A stretch of DNA of 64,000 nucleotides from Bacteroidales bacterium. Its GTDB lineage: Bacteria; Bacteroidota; Bacteroidia; Bacteroidales; ML635J-15. Under the pieces are notes generated by a model. The model had not been told where the DNA came from. It saw only the letters and a program-made list of their open reading frames with translations, and did no database searches. The position numbers were made by a program, and so were the translations under genes. The number at the start of each line of letters is the position of its first letter. The stretch's first letter is position 1. The stretch spans positions 62,001-126,000 of the forward strand of contig JAGCDJ010000042.1 in NCBI GenBank assembly GCA_017651185.1, in the 5' to 3' direction. Positions 43,694 through 52,363 of this stretch are shown piece after piece.

Positions 43694-44974
43694 CTAATAT
43701 TTTGAGTAATAAACTAATATCTTAACGCTATAATTCTCGTGAGCACCGCCATACAACATTGCCCTATACGGTACAATCCTATTGTCGTTTGCCACCAGGT
43801 ATATTCCATTGTCTGGTTCTCCATTCTGTAAACTTTGCAGGTGTAATGGAATATTGAATGTGTATGAGTTGTCGCTTGCATCAAACTGACCGCCAAAGTA
43901 TTTGCTGTTGGACTTGTAGTCTTCGAGGAAGTCGAACAGTCCGCTGCTGAGTATCCTTGTCATGCTCATTGCCTTTGGTGAGGGTAGGTAGTCGGTAGTC
44001 GTACCTTCCTTTATTGTCACTTTGAGCTGTGCCTTATTTATTATTATGTTTGTTGAGTCGAACATGTTTGCAAGTTCTGGAAACTTAATTTTTGTCTTCA
44101 TTCCAGCAAGTCCTTGTATGTAGCAGTACTTTGATGGCTGCTCGGGGTTGTCGATGGCATCCTTAAGTTCGCTGTCGGCATTGGTATAGTCGTGCGAGTA
44201 CAAGTTTATTTTTGCAGCATATTCGCCGATAATGAAGTCGAACGTGCAGGTGTCATTGTATGTAAGCACCATTTTTGACTTGCTATTGATAAGGTTGAGA
44301 GCATATAGGCAACCATCGCCTGAATTTAGTTCGGTGGTTACATATATTCCCTTGAAGAACTTTACAAAGTCCTCGTTGCTCCAGGTTGTTTGTCCTACAT
44401 TCTGCCTTATGATGTTTTCCACCAAGTTCTGTGGCATTTCAACCTTTATTATGCTGTCGCTGTCGGCAGTGATGTCTGTAGATTGCAGAAGTTCGTACTG
44501 CGAGGCATCGAAATGTGTGTCATCGTAATAGGTTGAATCGTATGAAATGCTGGTTAGCAACCTGTTGACATTAATTTTCATGGATGATTCTGCGCTGCCG
44601 TATATTTCATCGTATTTCAGTTGCAGTGTAAGTTTTACGCCCGAAAGATCTGCGGTGTCGATTTCGCGGTTGAACTGTACATTGTTTGATGATAGCAGTA
44701 CTTGGAATGCGCATGATGCATTTGTCTGTCCGAAAATTTCATCGTTTACAATGCCTATGGGGTTCACTGTCCTGTTTTGTGTTTCTACATGTGTGTCCCT
44801 TACTGCGAAAGTTTGTATGCCTAAGGTGTCGCACTTGAACTCCATCATGTCGCTGTTTGGCATTATGCCGGTGCCTATTGCCGAGTCATCGTCCTTGCAG
44901 GCATTGGTTGCAAAGGCAAGAATTGCCGTCAGGGCGAGTACTATTAGGAACTTTGCATTAAAGATTCTATTCAT
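43694..44974 (-). CDS. DUF4270 lipoprotein
   Basis: The 426 residues have a hydrophobic signal ending in ATNACKDDDS, probably lipidated at that Cys. GTGIMPNSDMMEFKCDTLGIQTFAVRDTHVETQNRT is the start typical of the DUF4270 family, which is restricted largely to Bacteroidetes. The body is beta-rich with the family's C-terminal strands (DNSYTFNIPLHLQSL, NDNRIVPYRAMLYGG). The function is unknown. DUF4270 genes recur between glycogen synthase and glmS, as here. Confidence 0.85.
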   Translation of the reverse strand: MNRIFNAKFLIVLALTAILAFATNACKDDDSAIGTGIMPNSDMMEFKCDTLGIQTFAVRDTHVETQNRTVNPIGIVNDEIFGQTNASCAFQVLLSSNNVQFNREIDTADLSGVKLTLQLKYDEIYGSAESSMKINVNRLLTSISYDSTYYDDTHFDASQYELLQSTDITADSDSIIKVEMPQNLVENIIRQNVGQTTWSNEDFVKFFKGIYVTTELNSGDGCLYALNLINSKSKMVLTYNDTCTFDFIIGEYAAKINLYSHDYTNADSELKDAIDNPEQPSKYCYIQGLAGMKTKIKFPELANMFDSTNIIINKAQLKVTIKEGTTTDYLPSPKAMSMTRILSSGLFDFLEDYKSNSKYFGGQFDASDNSYTFNIPLHLQSLQNGEPDNGIYLVANDNRIVPYRAMLYGGAHENYSVKILVYYSKY

Positions 44975-44979
44975 CAGTC

Positions 44980-45786
44980 TTATTTTTCGATGACGGTATT
45001 GTAGAAGTTTTCACAGTTTGCTGCCAATGTGTCGTTGTCAGAATATTCGAGCATTGGTTTTCCGCTGTCCTGTATGTATTTTATTATTTCGGGATTGATA
45101 TCCTGTGAACCAAGTATTATTCCGTCGGAATAGTCGATTGCAAACTTTGTTATGTTCTCCCATGTAGGTTCGCTTATTCTTTCAAGGTCTTCTATTTTCA
45201 CTTCCTTTTCTACAAGTTTCTTGGCAAAGTCGTTGTTGATGCTACCCGAGAAACTGTCGTTGTATATGGTGTAGACAACCTTGCAGTTGTTTGCAAAAAG
45301 AGGGTCGTACTTGTATACTTTTCTCATCATGAACGGGAATATTGCCGAGAACCAGCCGTGGCAGTGTACAATGTTTGGTGCCCAGCCAAGTTTCTTGACT
45401 GTTTCGACGACGCCTTTCGAGAAAAATATCGATTTTTCGTCTGCAGTGAAATTGTCTTCGCTCTTGTCGGTGACTATGTATTTTTTCTGGAACAAGTCTT
45501 CGTTGTCGATGAAATATACCTGCATTCTTACTGGCTGTATCGAGGCAACCTTTATTATAAGCGGATGGTCGGTGTCGTTTATCACAAGGTTCATTCCGCT
45601 GAGTCTTATGACTTCGTGCAACTGGTTTCTTCTTTCGTTTATTACGCCGAACTTAGGCATGAATATACGAATTTCGTTTCCAAGTTCCTGAATTCCCTGC
45701 GGAAGTTTGCGGCAAGCCAGCGACATCTCATTGTCAGGTACATATGGTGCTATTTCCTGTGCTACAAATAAAACTTTCAATTTCAT
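44980..45786 (-). CDS. Short glycogen/starch synthase (GT5 N-terminal domain only)
   Basis: The 268 residues match the N-terminal Rossmann half of GT5 glycogen synthase: KVLFVAQEIAPYVPDNEMSLACRKLPQGI, RIFMPKFGVINERRNQLHEVIRLSG, HCHGWFSAIFPF. The C-terminal GT1-like half, which holds most ADP-glucose contacts, is absent, and no second frame encodes it nearby. This short form is usual at this locus in Bacteroidetes, so it is not a frameshift. Whether it makes glycogen is doubtful. It is first in the operon with DUF4270, glmS and porW. Confidence 0.82.
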   Translation of the reverse strand: MKLKVLFVAQEIAPYVPDNEMSLACRKLPQGIQELGNEIRIFMPKFGVINERRNQLHEVIRLSGMNLVINDTDHPLIIKVASIQPVRMQVYFIDNEDLFQKKYIVTDKSEDNFTADEKSIFFSKGVVETVKKLGWAPNIVHCHGWFSAIFPFMMRKVYKYDPLFANNCKVVYTIYNDSFSGSINNDFAKKLVEKEVKIEDLERISEPTWENITKFAIDYSDGIILGSQDINPEIIKYIQDSGKPMLEYSDNDTLAANCENFYNTVIEK

Positions 45787-45822
45787 GCGTTATGTTTTTT
45801 ACTTCAAAAAATATTTAAGGCA

Positions 45823-45830
45823 CAAAAATA
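45823..45830 (-). promoter_or_regulatory. -7 box (TATTTTTG) of the glgA-like/DUF4270/glmS/porW operon
   Basis: It matches TAnnTTTG on the minus strand, 36 nt before ATG 45786. The -33 region is not distinct. Confidence 0.5.
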
Positions 45831-45981
45831 ATAAAAATTTTTTCAATACGAAAGTTCAAAATAAACGAAAAGTTTTGAAAAATATTGTATGGGGAAAATG
45901 CTTGATATTCCACATTCGCTTTTTGTGTAGGAATATTAGAGAGTAGATATAGACGTGAGTTCGAGGTGGTGAACTGTAAGT

Positions 45982-46884
45982 CTAACGTATAAAAACTTGT
46001 TTTACAGGTTTCCCGCGCCATACCTCTGGCATTTCTAGTCCAAGTATGTATGCAATGCTTGCTGCCACATCATATTGTGCAATCGGGTCGTCGTACATAT
46101 AACTGGAACGCACGTTTTTTCCGAAGATTACGAGCGGACTTTCCATGTCTTCCATTGCCAGACTGCCATGTCCATGGTCGTGTCCGCCATGGTCGCCGGT
46201 TACGATGATTATTGTATTGTCGTATATGCCAGCATCCTTTAGTGCTTGTATTATGCGACCGACGCACTTGTCTGCGCGTTCCATGTAGTCGTAGTAACCT
46301 TCGGAGTACCATCCGTATTTGTGTCCAGGACCATCGGGACCATCGAAGCAGGCAGCGTAAAATATTGGTTTGCTTTCGGTTATGTATTTTACAATGTGGT
46401 CGCAATTTTTCTCAACTGGTTCCCATCCATCGCTGAAGAAATGTACGTGACTTATTGCAAGAGTGTCAATGACATACTTAATGCCGTCCCATTCGAAGGT
46501 GCAGCCGGTTTCGGCATCGGGATATTGGTCGCGGATAATTGAGAATATTGTAGGGAAAATGCCATTTTGGTTTGTTGTTGAAGATGGTAAGTCGTGTTTT
46601 TTAGAGTCCCATGTTGTGTATCCGTGCATTTCGGGACCTACGCCCATGAACATTGAAGCCCAATTTACTCCTGAGTCCGAAGGCAATACCGAGCGCTTGT
46701 GCATGTTGCAACTGCCGTTTTTTATTAGGTTGCGTATGTTCGGTATGTTGTTGCGGGTATTGTCGAGGTCGTGGGCAGCCCAGCCGTCAAGACCGATAAG
46801 GATTACATGTTCTGCTAGTTTTTGTGCTTGCATTTGCACCGATATCGCCAGTATTGCGATTAGTATCATGGTTAGTTTTTTCAT
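45982..46884 (-). CDS. Exported alkaline-phosphatase-superfamily phosphodiesterase
   Basis: The 300 residues have a signal peptide (1-20, MQAQ). Metal and catalytic motifs of type I phosphodiesterase/nucleotide pyrophosphatase are present: ILIGLDGW, nucleophile region LPSDSGVNWASM, FDGPDGPGHKYG and TGDHGGHDHGHG. It probably hydrolyses phosphodiesters or nucleotide pyrophosphates in the periplasm or outside the cell. It is monocistronic. Confidence 0.87.
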   Translation of the reverse strand: MKKLTMILIAILAISVQMQAQKLAEHVILIGLDGWAAHDLDNTRNNIPNIRNLIKNGSCNMHKRSVLPSDSGVNWASMFMGVGPEMHGYTTWDSKKHDLPSSTTNQNGIFPTIFSIIRDQYPDAETGCTFEWDGIKYVIDTLAISHVHFFSDGWEPVEKNCDHIVKYITESKPIFYAACFDGPDGPGHKYGWYSEGYYDYMERADKCVGRIIQALKDAGIYDNTIIIVTGDHGGHDHGHGSLAMEDMESPLVIFGKNVRSSYMYDDPIAQYDVAASIAYILGLEMPEVWRGKPVKQVFIR

Positions 46885-46901
46885 TGTATATAAGTTTTTT
46901 G

Positions 46902-46909
46902 CAAATGTA
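46902..46909 (-). promoter_or_regulatory. -7 box (TACATTTG) of the phosphodiesterase gene
   Basis: It matches TAnnTTTG on the minus strand, 17 nt before ATG 46884. Confidence 0.5.
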
Positions 46910-46972
46910 CTTTATTTTTTGCCAAGCGGCACAACTGTTTGCGATTTTGTTGTCTGCATTTTGAAAAAAATT

Positions 46973-47002
46973 TTTGATTTATTGGTTTTTGTAATATCTT
47001 TG
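46973..47002 (+). promoter_or_regulatory. Promoter of the POT peptide transporter
   Basis: TTTG ends at 46976 and TATCTTTG covers 46995-47002, an 18-nt spacer. It lies ~50 nt before ATG 47055. Confidence 0.65.
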
Positions 47003-47054
47003 CCTTTTGTTAATACGGACTGTGTCCGATAGGTTTAATTTAAAATAACTAAGT

Positions 47055-48719
47055 ATGTTTCAACAGTTTTTTACAGAACACCGTACATTGGTGTTTTTGA
47101 TCGGGGTCTTGATAGTTGTGATTCCGTTCTTGATCTATTATGTAGTTACCGCACTGAAGCATCATCCAAAGGGTTTGATTGCAGCAGCCCTCAGTAACAT
47201 GGGCGAGCGTTTTGGCTACTACATCATGAATGCTGTGTTGGCATTGTTCATCGTGTCGAAGTTCGGATTGTCTGACGCGCAGGCAGGTGCCATCTATTCG
47301 GTGTTCTACTGTCTCATCTATATTCTAAGTCTAGTGGGTGGTATAATTGCTGACAAGACGCAGAACTACAACCGCACCATTCAGTGGGGTTTGATAGTGA
47401 TGGCGTTGGGTTATGTGGCATTGTCTATTCCTCTGTTCGGCACTGATGCCAACGGTTTCATCGTTGATAGCGGTGCTACATGGTGGACGATACTTATCGT
47501 TACTTGCTTGGCATTGTTGCTCATTGCTTTCGGTAACGGTTTGTTCAAGGGTAACCTTCAGGCACTTGTCGGAAAGATGTACGACAACTTCGAGGCTGAG
47601 GCAGCAAAGAAAGGTCCTGAAGCTCTTGCAGAAGCAAAGGATAGACGCGACAGCGGTTTCCAGATTTTCTACGTATTCATCAACATCGGCGGTGTTATCG
47701 CTCCGTTTATCGCTCCGTTGATTCGTGAGTGGTGGTTGAAGATTCACAATTTTGTTTACAATGCTGATATGCCGGCTCTTTGCCACGATGTAATCAATGG
47801 TGGCGATGTTACCGAAAAATTCACAGCAACAATGTCGCAGTCGGTTATTGATCCGTCATTGGTTCAGGGTACTACCGAATTCTGCTCTTCATATATTGAT
47901 GTATTCAACTCAGGTATCCACTTCTCGTTTATTGCATCGGTTATTGCAATGGCAATCTCGTTGATAATCTTCCTCATTTCCAAGAAGAAATTTCCACAGC
48001 CAGCAAAGAAGGACACTGCAAAGGTTGTTGAATATACAGCAGAAGAAAAGGCTGCAATGGCAAAGGAAATCAAACAGCGTATGGCTGCTTTGTTCGCAGT
48101 TCTCGGTATTGCAATCTTCTTCTGGTTCTCATTCCATCAGAACGGACAGTCGCTGTCGTTCTTCGCTCGCGATTTCGTAAGCTCAGAAGCTGTTGCTCCA
48201 GAAATTTGGCAGGCACTTAACCCATTCTTCGTAATTGTACTTACACCTATAATTATGATTGCTTTCGCAGCATTGACACGCAAGGGCAAAGCAATATCGA
48301 CACCTAAGAAAATCGGCATCGGTATGGGTATCGCAGCATGTGCATATTTGTTCCTGATGGTTCTTTCGTTTGTAAACAATTATCCTTCAGCAGAAGATTT
48401 CAGAGCTTTGTTAGACCCAGTTAAGTTAGGTCCTTGGGTACTCATTGTTACTTATTTCTTCCTTACCGTTGCTGAACTCTTCATTTCACCGTTGGGACTT
48501 TCGTTTGTATCGAAGGTTGCTCCGCGTCACATGGTAGGTCTCTGCCAGGGCTTGTGGCTTGGTGCTACCGCAGTAGGTAACATCTTCCTGTGGATTGGTC
48601 CTTTGATGTACAACGCATGGCCAATACAGTACTGCTGGTTGGTATTCGCAATAGTTTGCGTAATTTCAATGGCAGTTATGTTCGGTATGGTTAAGTGGCT
48701 CGAAAGAGTTGCAAAGTAA
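47055..48719 (+). CDS. POT/PTR2-family proton-coupled oligopeptide transporter
   Basis: The 554 residues have 12 or more predicted membrane helices. GERFGYYIMNAVLALF is the proton-coupling ExxERFxYY-type signature after the first helix, and FYVFINIGGVIAPF is the PTR2 signature. It imports di- and tripeptides with protons across the inner membrane. The longer loop between helices 6 and 7 (about 240-325) is usual for Bacteroidetes members. This fits a peptide-using organism that also secretes a carboxypeptidase. It has its own promoter and terminator. Confidence 0.92.
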   Translation: MFQQFFTEHRTLVFLIGVLIVVIPFLIYYVVTALKHHPKGLIAAALSNMGERFGYYIMNAVLALFIVSKFGLSDAQAGAIYSVFYCLIYILSLVGGIIADKTQNYNRTIQWGLIVMALGYVALSIPLFGTDANGFIVDSGATWWTILIVTCLALLLIAFGNGLFKGNLQALVGKMYDNFEAEAAKKGPEALAEAKDRRDSGFQIFYVFINIGGVIAPFIAPLIREWWLKIHNFVYNADMPALCHDVINGGDVTEKFTATMSQSVIDPSLVQGTTEFCSSYIDVFNSGIHFSFIASVIAMAISLIIFLISKKKFPQPAKKDTAKVVEYTAEEKAAMAKEIKQRMAALFAVLGIAIFFWFSFHQNGQSLSFFARDFVSSEAVAPEIWQALNPFFVIVLTPIIMIAFAALTRKGKAISTPKKIGIGMGIAACAYLFLMVLSFVNNYPSAEDFRALLDPVKLGPWVLIVTYFFLTVAELFISPLGLSFVSKVAPRHMVGLCQGLWLGATAVGNIFLWIGPLMYNAWPIQYCWLVFAIVCVISMAVMFGMVKWLERVAK

Positions 48720-48739
48720 TTCAAACATTGCTATTATAT

Positions 48740-48769
48740 AAAAGGCGGACGATTGTCCGCCTTTTTTTG
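48740..48769. terminator. Bidirectional terminator between the POT gene and lpxB
   Basis: The 10-bp stem AAAGGCGGAC / GTCCGCCTTT has loop GATT, followed by TTTT. Confidence 0.9.
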
Positions 48770-48795
48770 TTGTTGTTTGAAAAATTTCTTTAAAA

Positions 48796-49920
48796 TTAGA
48801 TTCTTTTGGTAATGTCCTCGGCAATGCGTTTGTATACGCCTTTTTCACCAAGTTTTCCGTATAGTTCATCGTAATCGCTTTCGATGGATGGGCGTTTTGT
48901 GCCACCTACTATAATTTTGCCAAGTTCCTCGGTCGCATTTTGCACTGTAAGGTCATCCTGAATGAGTTCTCGCACACTTGGTTTGTCGAGAATTAGATTT
49001 ACCAGTGAAATGTATTTTACTCCCGAAAACCTTGATACCTGTCTTGCTATGAATACCGAAAATGCATCGGCCTTGTAGCAAACCACCTGCGGAACGCCAA
49101 ACAATGCAGCTTCGAGCGTTGCTGTGCCTGATGTTACAATTCCTGCTTCGGCATGGGAGAGAATTTCGTAGGTGCTGTTAAAAAGCAATTCCATGTTTTC
49201 TGGTTTGTCGGTAAGAAACTGGTTGTAAAATTCCCTGTCGATGGCTGGTGCGCCTGTGATTAGGAACAGGTATTGTGGAAATTTTTTAGCAGTTTCGACC
49301 ATTATTGGCAGCATACGGCTGATTTCCTGTCGGCGGCTGCCTGCCATTGTTGCAATTATGGGTTTGTCGGGAAGATTGTGCATTTGACGGAACTCGTCAA
49401 TGCTTTTTGCCTTGTACGATGCAATCACGTCGACAAGCGGATGCCCAAAATATTCGACATCAATGTCATATTTTGCGTAAAAAGCTTTCTCGAACGGAAG
49501 AATAGTGTACATCCTGTCGGTATTGTCGCGAACCTTGTACACGCGGTTCGACTTCCATGCCCAGACGTTTGGCGAAATGAAATACAGCACTTTGAAACCT
49601 TGTTTCTTTGCCCATTTGGCAATGCGGAAATTGAATCCGGGGTAATCGACAAGCACAAGGGCATCGGGTTTGAAGTCTGTAATTTGTTGCTTTACAAGCT
49701 TTATGTTTGCAAAAATTGTCGACAGGTTCTTAGCAACCTCTACGAAACCCATAAATGCCAAGTCCTTGATGTGCTTGTGCAATTTTACGCCTTGTGCCGA
49801 CATCAGGTCACCGCCCCATCCTTCGATGGTGGCGTCGTGGTCGGCAATTTTTATTTGCTCCACAAGGAATGACCCGTGCAGGTCACCCGATGCTTCGCCG
49901 GCAATTACGAAATACCTCAT
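48796..49920 (-). CDS. lpxB: Lipid-A-disaccharide synthase
   Basis: The 374 residues are GT19: RYFVIAGEASGDLHG at the N-terminus, then ISPNVWAWKSNRV and GTATLEAALFGVPQVVCYK. It joins UDP-diacylglucosamine and lipid X in lipid A synthesis at the inner membrane. Its ATG directly follows the stop of the small membrane protein gene with no gap, so the two are coupled, with surE before them. Confidence 0.95.
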   Translation of the reverse strand: MRYFVIAGEASGDLHGSFLVEQIKIADHDATIEGWGGDLMSAQGVKLHKHIKDLAFMGFVEVAKNLSTIFANIKLVKQQITDFKPDALVLVDYPGFNFRIAKWAKKQGFKVLYFISPNVWAWKSNRVYKVRDNTDRMYTILPFEKAFYAKYDIDVEYFGHPLVDVIASYKAKSIDEFRQMHNLPDKPIIATMAGSRRQEISRMLPIMVETAKKFPQYLFLITGAPAIDREFYNQFLTDKPENMELLFNSTYEILSHAEAGIVTSGTATLEAALFGVPQVVCYKADAFSVFIARQVSRFSGVKYISLVNLILDKPSVRELIQDDLTVQNATEELGKIIVGGTKRPSIESDYDELYGKLGEKGVYKRIAEDITKRI

Positions 49921-50238
49921 TTAATATTTCATGAATGTGAGGACAACAAATATCAGCGTGTAAATTACCAGCGAGATTACCAGACCCTTAACTGCATACC
50001 AATAATCCAACTTCTTGAAAATGAAGTAGGGGATAAGGTCGGCAAAAACGCAGAGGCTTGGCGGTAGAATCGATTTGATTTCGATAAGTCTGTTTATGAA
50101 ATCTACAAATCCCCATCCGTACATGAAGTGTTCGATTAGGAAATAGATGAAGAATGCAATTATCGGTACAATAATACCAATCAACAGACCGAAAATCGGT
50201 TTGTTGAACCTTTTTATCATGTTTGGTCTTGCTTCCAT
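49921..50238 (-). CDS. Small membrane protein
   Basis: The 105 residues carry three predicted membrane helices (about 14-38, 59-72, 82-101). The first conserved part is MIKRFNKPIFGLLIGIIVP, so translation may start at ATG 50220; the longer start at 50238 lies 1 nt after the surE stop. The family is unknown. Position between surE and lpxB suggests an envelope role, by context only. Confidence 0.7.
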   Translation of the reverse strand: MEARPNMIKRFNKPIFGLLIGIIVPIIAFFIYFLIEHFMYGWGFVDFINRLIEIKSILPPSLCVFADLIPYFIFKKLDYWYAVKGLVISLVIYTLIFVVLTFMKY

Positions 50239-50239
50239 A

Positions 50240-51007
50240 TTATAAATTCCAATTTTTTAGTTCGTTAATCAATTTGTATTCAGTGAAATCGGCTCGTACA
50301 GGAACAATTGCTGCGTAATTTTCTGCAAGGGCATTTTCGTCGCAGTCGGGATTTTCGGGTTCCATGTTCACTATGTGTCCGCGCTGATAGTATGCTATAT
50401 TTCCAAAGTGGTCGGTTGTTTCCTCAAAGTCCTCGTACCAGTAGCTCTTTGTCTGCGTACATATTTTGAATCCCTTGAATTTGTCAGGCGTTGTGACAGG
50501 GTAGTTTACATTTAAACTTACCTGATTTGGTAGTCCATGTTCTAGAACTTTCTCTATGAGTGCTGGTGCGGTTTTTTCTATCGTTTCAAAATCGGCATCT
50601 GCATCGTGTGTTATAATAGAAAGTCCAATTGATGGAATTCCGTAAAATGATGCTTCGATTGCTGCGCCCATAGTTCCCGAGTAGACAACGCTAATTGCCG
50701 AGTTTGAACCATGGTTTATTCCCGAAAGCATAAGGTCTGGTTTGCGAGGAAGGATTTTGGTAAGAGCTCCCTTTACACAATCGACTGGGGTTCCGTACAG
50801 AACATATTTTTCAAGTTTTTTGCTGCTGTGTCTTATTTCGTATCGTATGGGTGTGGTTAATGATACCGAATGCGATTTCCCCGACTGTGCGTTTACAGGG
50901 GCGACAACTACGAGTTTGCCGTATGGCTGAGCTATGCGTATGAGCGTGTCGATGCCCTTCGAGGCAATTCCGTCGTCGTTTGATATTAGTATAAGGCGTT
51001 CTTCCAT
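50240..51007 (-). CDS. surE: 5'/3'-nucleotidase SurE
   Basis: The 255 residues begin LILISNDDGIASKGI with the metal-binding Asp pair, followed by SGKSHSVSLTTP and LMLSGINHGSNSA. It dephosphorylates nucleoside 5'- and 3'-monophosphates. It heads the surE, membrane protein, lpxB gene string. Confidence 0.94.
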   Translation of the reverse strand: MEERLILISNDDGIASKGIDTLIRIAQPYGKLVVVAPVNAQSGKSHSVSLTTPIRYEIRHSSKKLEKYVLYGTPVDCVKGALTKILPRKPDLMLSGINHGSNSAISVVYSGTMGAAIEASFYGIPSIGLSIITHDADADFETIEKTAPALIEKVLEHGLPNQVSLNVNYPVTTPDKFKGFKICTQTKSYWYEDFEETTDHFGNIAYYQRGHIVNMEPENPDCDENALAENYAAIVPVRADFTEYKLINELKNWNL

Positions 51008-51010
51008 ATA

Positions 51011-51409
51011 TTATATGCTTAGGTCAACAATTCTAACCAGATACCATTTGCTGTCGAAAACTGCGAAGGTAAATGTTATGTAAATGCCGTTTTCAATTCC
51101 AATCTGTTCTACTATGTATTTGTCGTTTTCCTTTTTGAATTTGTTTTTTGAGTATTCGTCTTCGAGTATTAAGAACCACCAATCGTCGGCAGATAGTTTT
51201 TCTGTTATCATATCATCGTGTTCTTCTTCTATTTCTCCATATTGTGAGTATGTGAATGTGAGCGGAAATTGTGTGCGCTCCTTTTGAAAAACAGAATCGG
51301 TAACAAATGATTTCCAAAATGTTTTGAAATTTTCTGTCTTTTGTGCGAAAATGCTGGTTGCCGAAAGCAGAAGTACAATAACAAATATTAATGATTTTAA
51401 GTTCTTCAT
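51011..51409 (-). CDS. Hypothetical small exported protein
   Basis: The 132 residues from ATG 51409 (MKNLKSLIFVIVLLLS) have a signal peptide ending FAQ. The mature domain (FKTFWKSFVTDSVFQKERTQFPL; YITFTFAVFDSKWYLVRIVDLSI) resembles DUF4348-like secreted proteins of Bacteroidetes, which I cannot confirm. The longer ORF overlaps rsgA and is rejected. It lies 19 nt after rsgA and 3 nt before surE. Confidence 0.65.
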   Translation of the reverse strand: MKNLKSLIFVIVLLLSATSIFAQKTENFKTFWKSFVTDSVFQKERTQFPLTFTYSQYGEIEEEHDDMITEKLSADDWWFLILEDEYSKNKFKKENDKYIVEQIGIENGIYITFTFAVFDSKWYLVRIVDLSI

Positions 51410-51428
51410 TTGCATAATGTTTTTGTAA

Positions 51429-52358
51429 TTAGTAATCTTCTCGTCTGTGTTTTTCGTCTTCGTCGAAATAAATGTTGGTGTACGAATGGTATCTGCTCCA
51501 TGCGATGTCGCCATTTTCTACTGCTTCCTTCACGGCACAACCCGGTTCGCTGGTGTGAGTGCAGTTGTAGAAGCGACATTTTTCGGCAGTCTTGAAGATT
51601 TCGGGGAAATAGTGTGAAATGCAGTTGCGTTCAAGTTCCACAAGTCCGAATGCACGAACCCCAGGAGTATCGATTATATATCCGCCAAAGTCGAGTTTTA
51701 GCATTTGAGCAAAGGAGGTCGTGTGCTTGCCCGAATCGTGAGAATCGGAAATGCTTGCTGTTTTGAGGTTTAGTCCGGATACGGCATTGACTATTGAGGT
51801 TTTTCCAACTCCACTTTGTCCCGAAATTAAACTGACCTTGTCTTTTAGAATTTCGCGCACGGCATCGAGGTTGTGCTTTTTCGTTACCGAAACATCAAGC
51901 ACCTTGTAGCCAATTTCGGCGTAAGTTGCCATAAGTTCGGCGACTTGGTCAAATTCCTCTGGCTTGTAAATGTCTATCTTGTTGAAGATTATAATTGTCG
52001 GAATGCTGTAAGATTCTGCCGACACAAGGAAGCGGTCGAGGAAAACGGTTGTGGTTTCGGGGTGGTGCATTGTGAATACGAATACTGCCTGGTCGATGTT
52101 GGCGGCAATCACATGCGATTGCTTCGACAAGTTTGTAGATTTGCGGATTATGCAGTTTCGGCGTTCGTGTATGCTTGCAATTGTCGCTGGTTCTATAGAA
52201 ATGTCAAACTCGACAATATCACCGACTGCTACGGGATTTGTCGAGTTGTAACCCTTTTGCCTAAGTTTTCCTTTGATTACGCAGTCGTATTTTTGGTCAT
52301 TGCATGCTACTATGCAGTTGCTGCCGTTAGACTGTATAACCGTTCCTGTTTTAAGCAT
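51429..52358 (-). CDS. rsgA: Ribosome small-subunit-dependent GTPase A
   Basis: The 309 residues from ATG 52358 (MLKTGTVIQ; an in-frame GTG lies two codons upstream) have an N-terminal OB fold, a circularly permuted GTPase (NKID G4 before P-loop GQSGVGKTS, then DTPGVRAFG) and a zinc motif C-x4-C-x-H-x5-C. It helps 30S maturation. It starts 5 nt after the kamE stop. Confidence 0.94.
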   Translation of the reverse strand: MLKTGTVIQSNGSNCIVACNDQKYDCVIKGKLRQKGYNSTNPVAVGDIVEFDISIEPATIASIHERRNCIIRKSTNLSKQSHVIAANIDQAVFVFTMHHPETTTVFLDRFLVSAESYSIPTIIIFNKIDIYKPEEFDQVAELMATYAEIGYKVLDVSVTKKHNLDAVREILKDKVSLISGQSGVGKTSIVNAVSGLNLKTASISDSHDSGKHTTSFAQMLKLDFGGYIIDTPGVRAFGLVELERNCISHYFPEIFKTAEKCRFYNCTHTSEPGCAVKEAVENGDIAWSRYHSYTNIYFDEDEKHRREDY

Positions 52359-52363
52359 CGGCA

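Noticed and set aside
42916-43725. 269-residue ORF opposite glmS
   Set aside because: It lies fully antisense to glmS, is Cys/Phe/Val-rich as such shadows are, and shows no domain.
44980-45786. Frameshifted or truncated full-length glycogen synthase
   Set aside because: No frame near it encodes the missing C-terminal domain, and the stop leads directly into DUF4270 as in related genomes.
51410-51514. N-terminal extension of the small exported protein
   Set aside because: The extra codons overlap rsgA and precede a clear signal peptide start at 51409.
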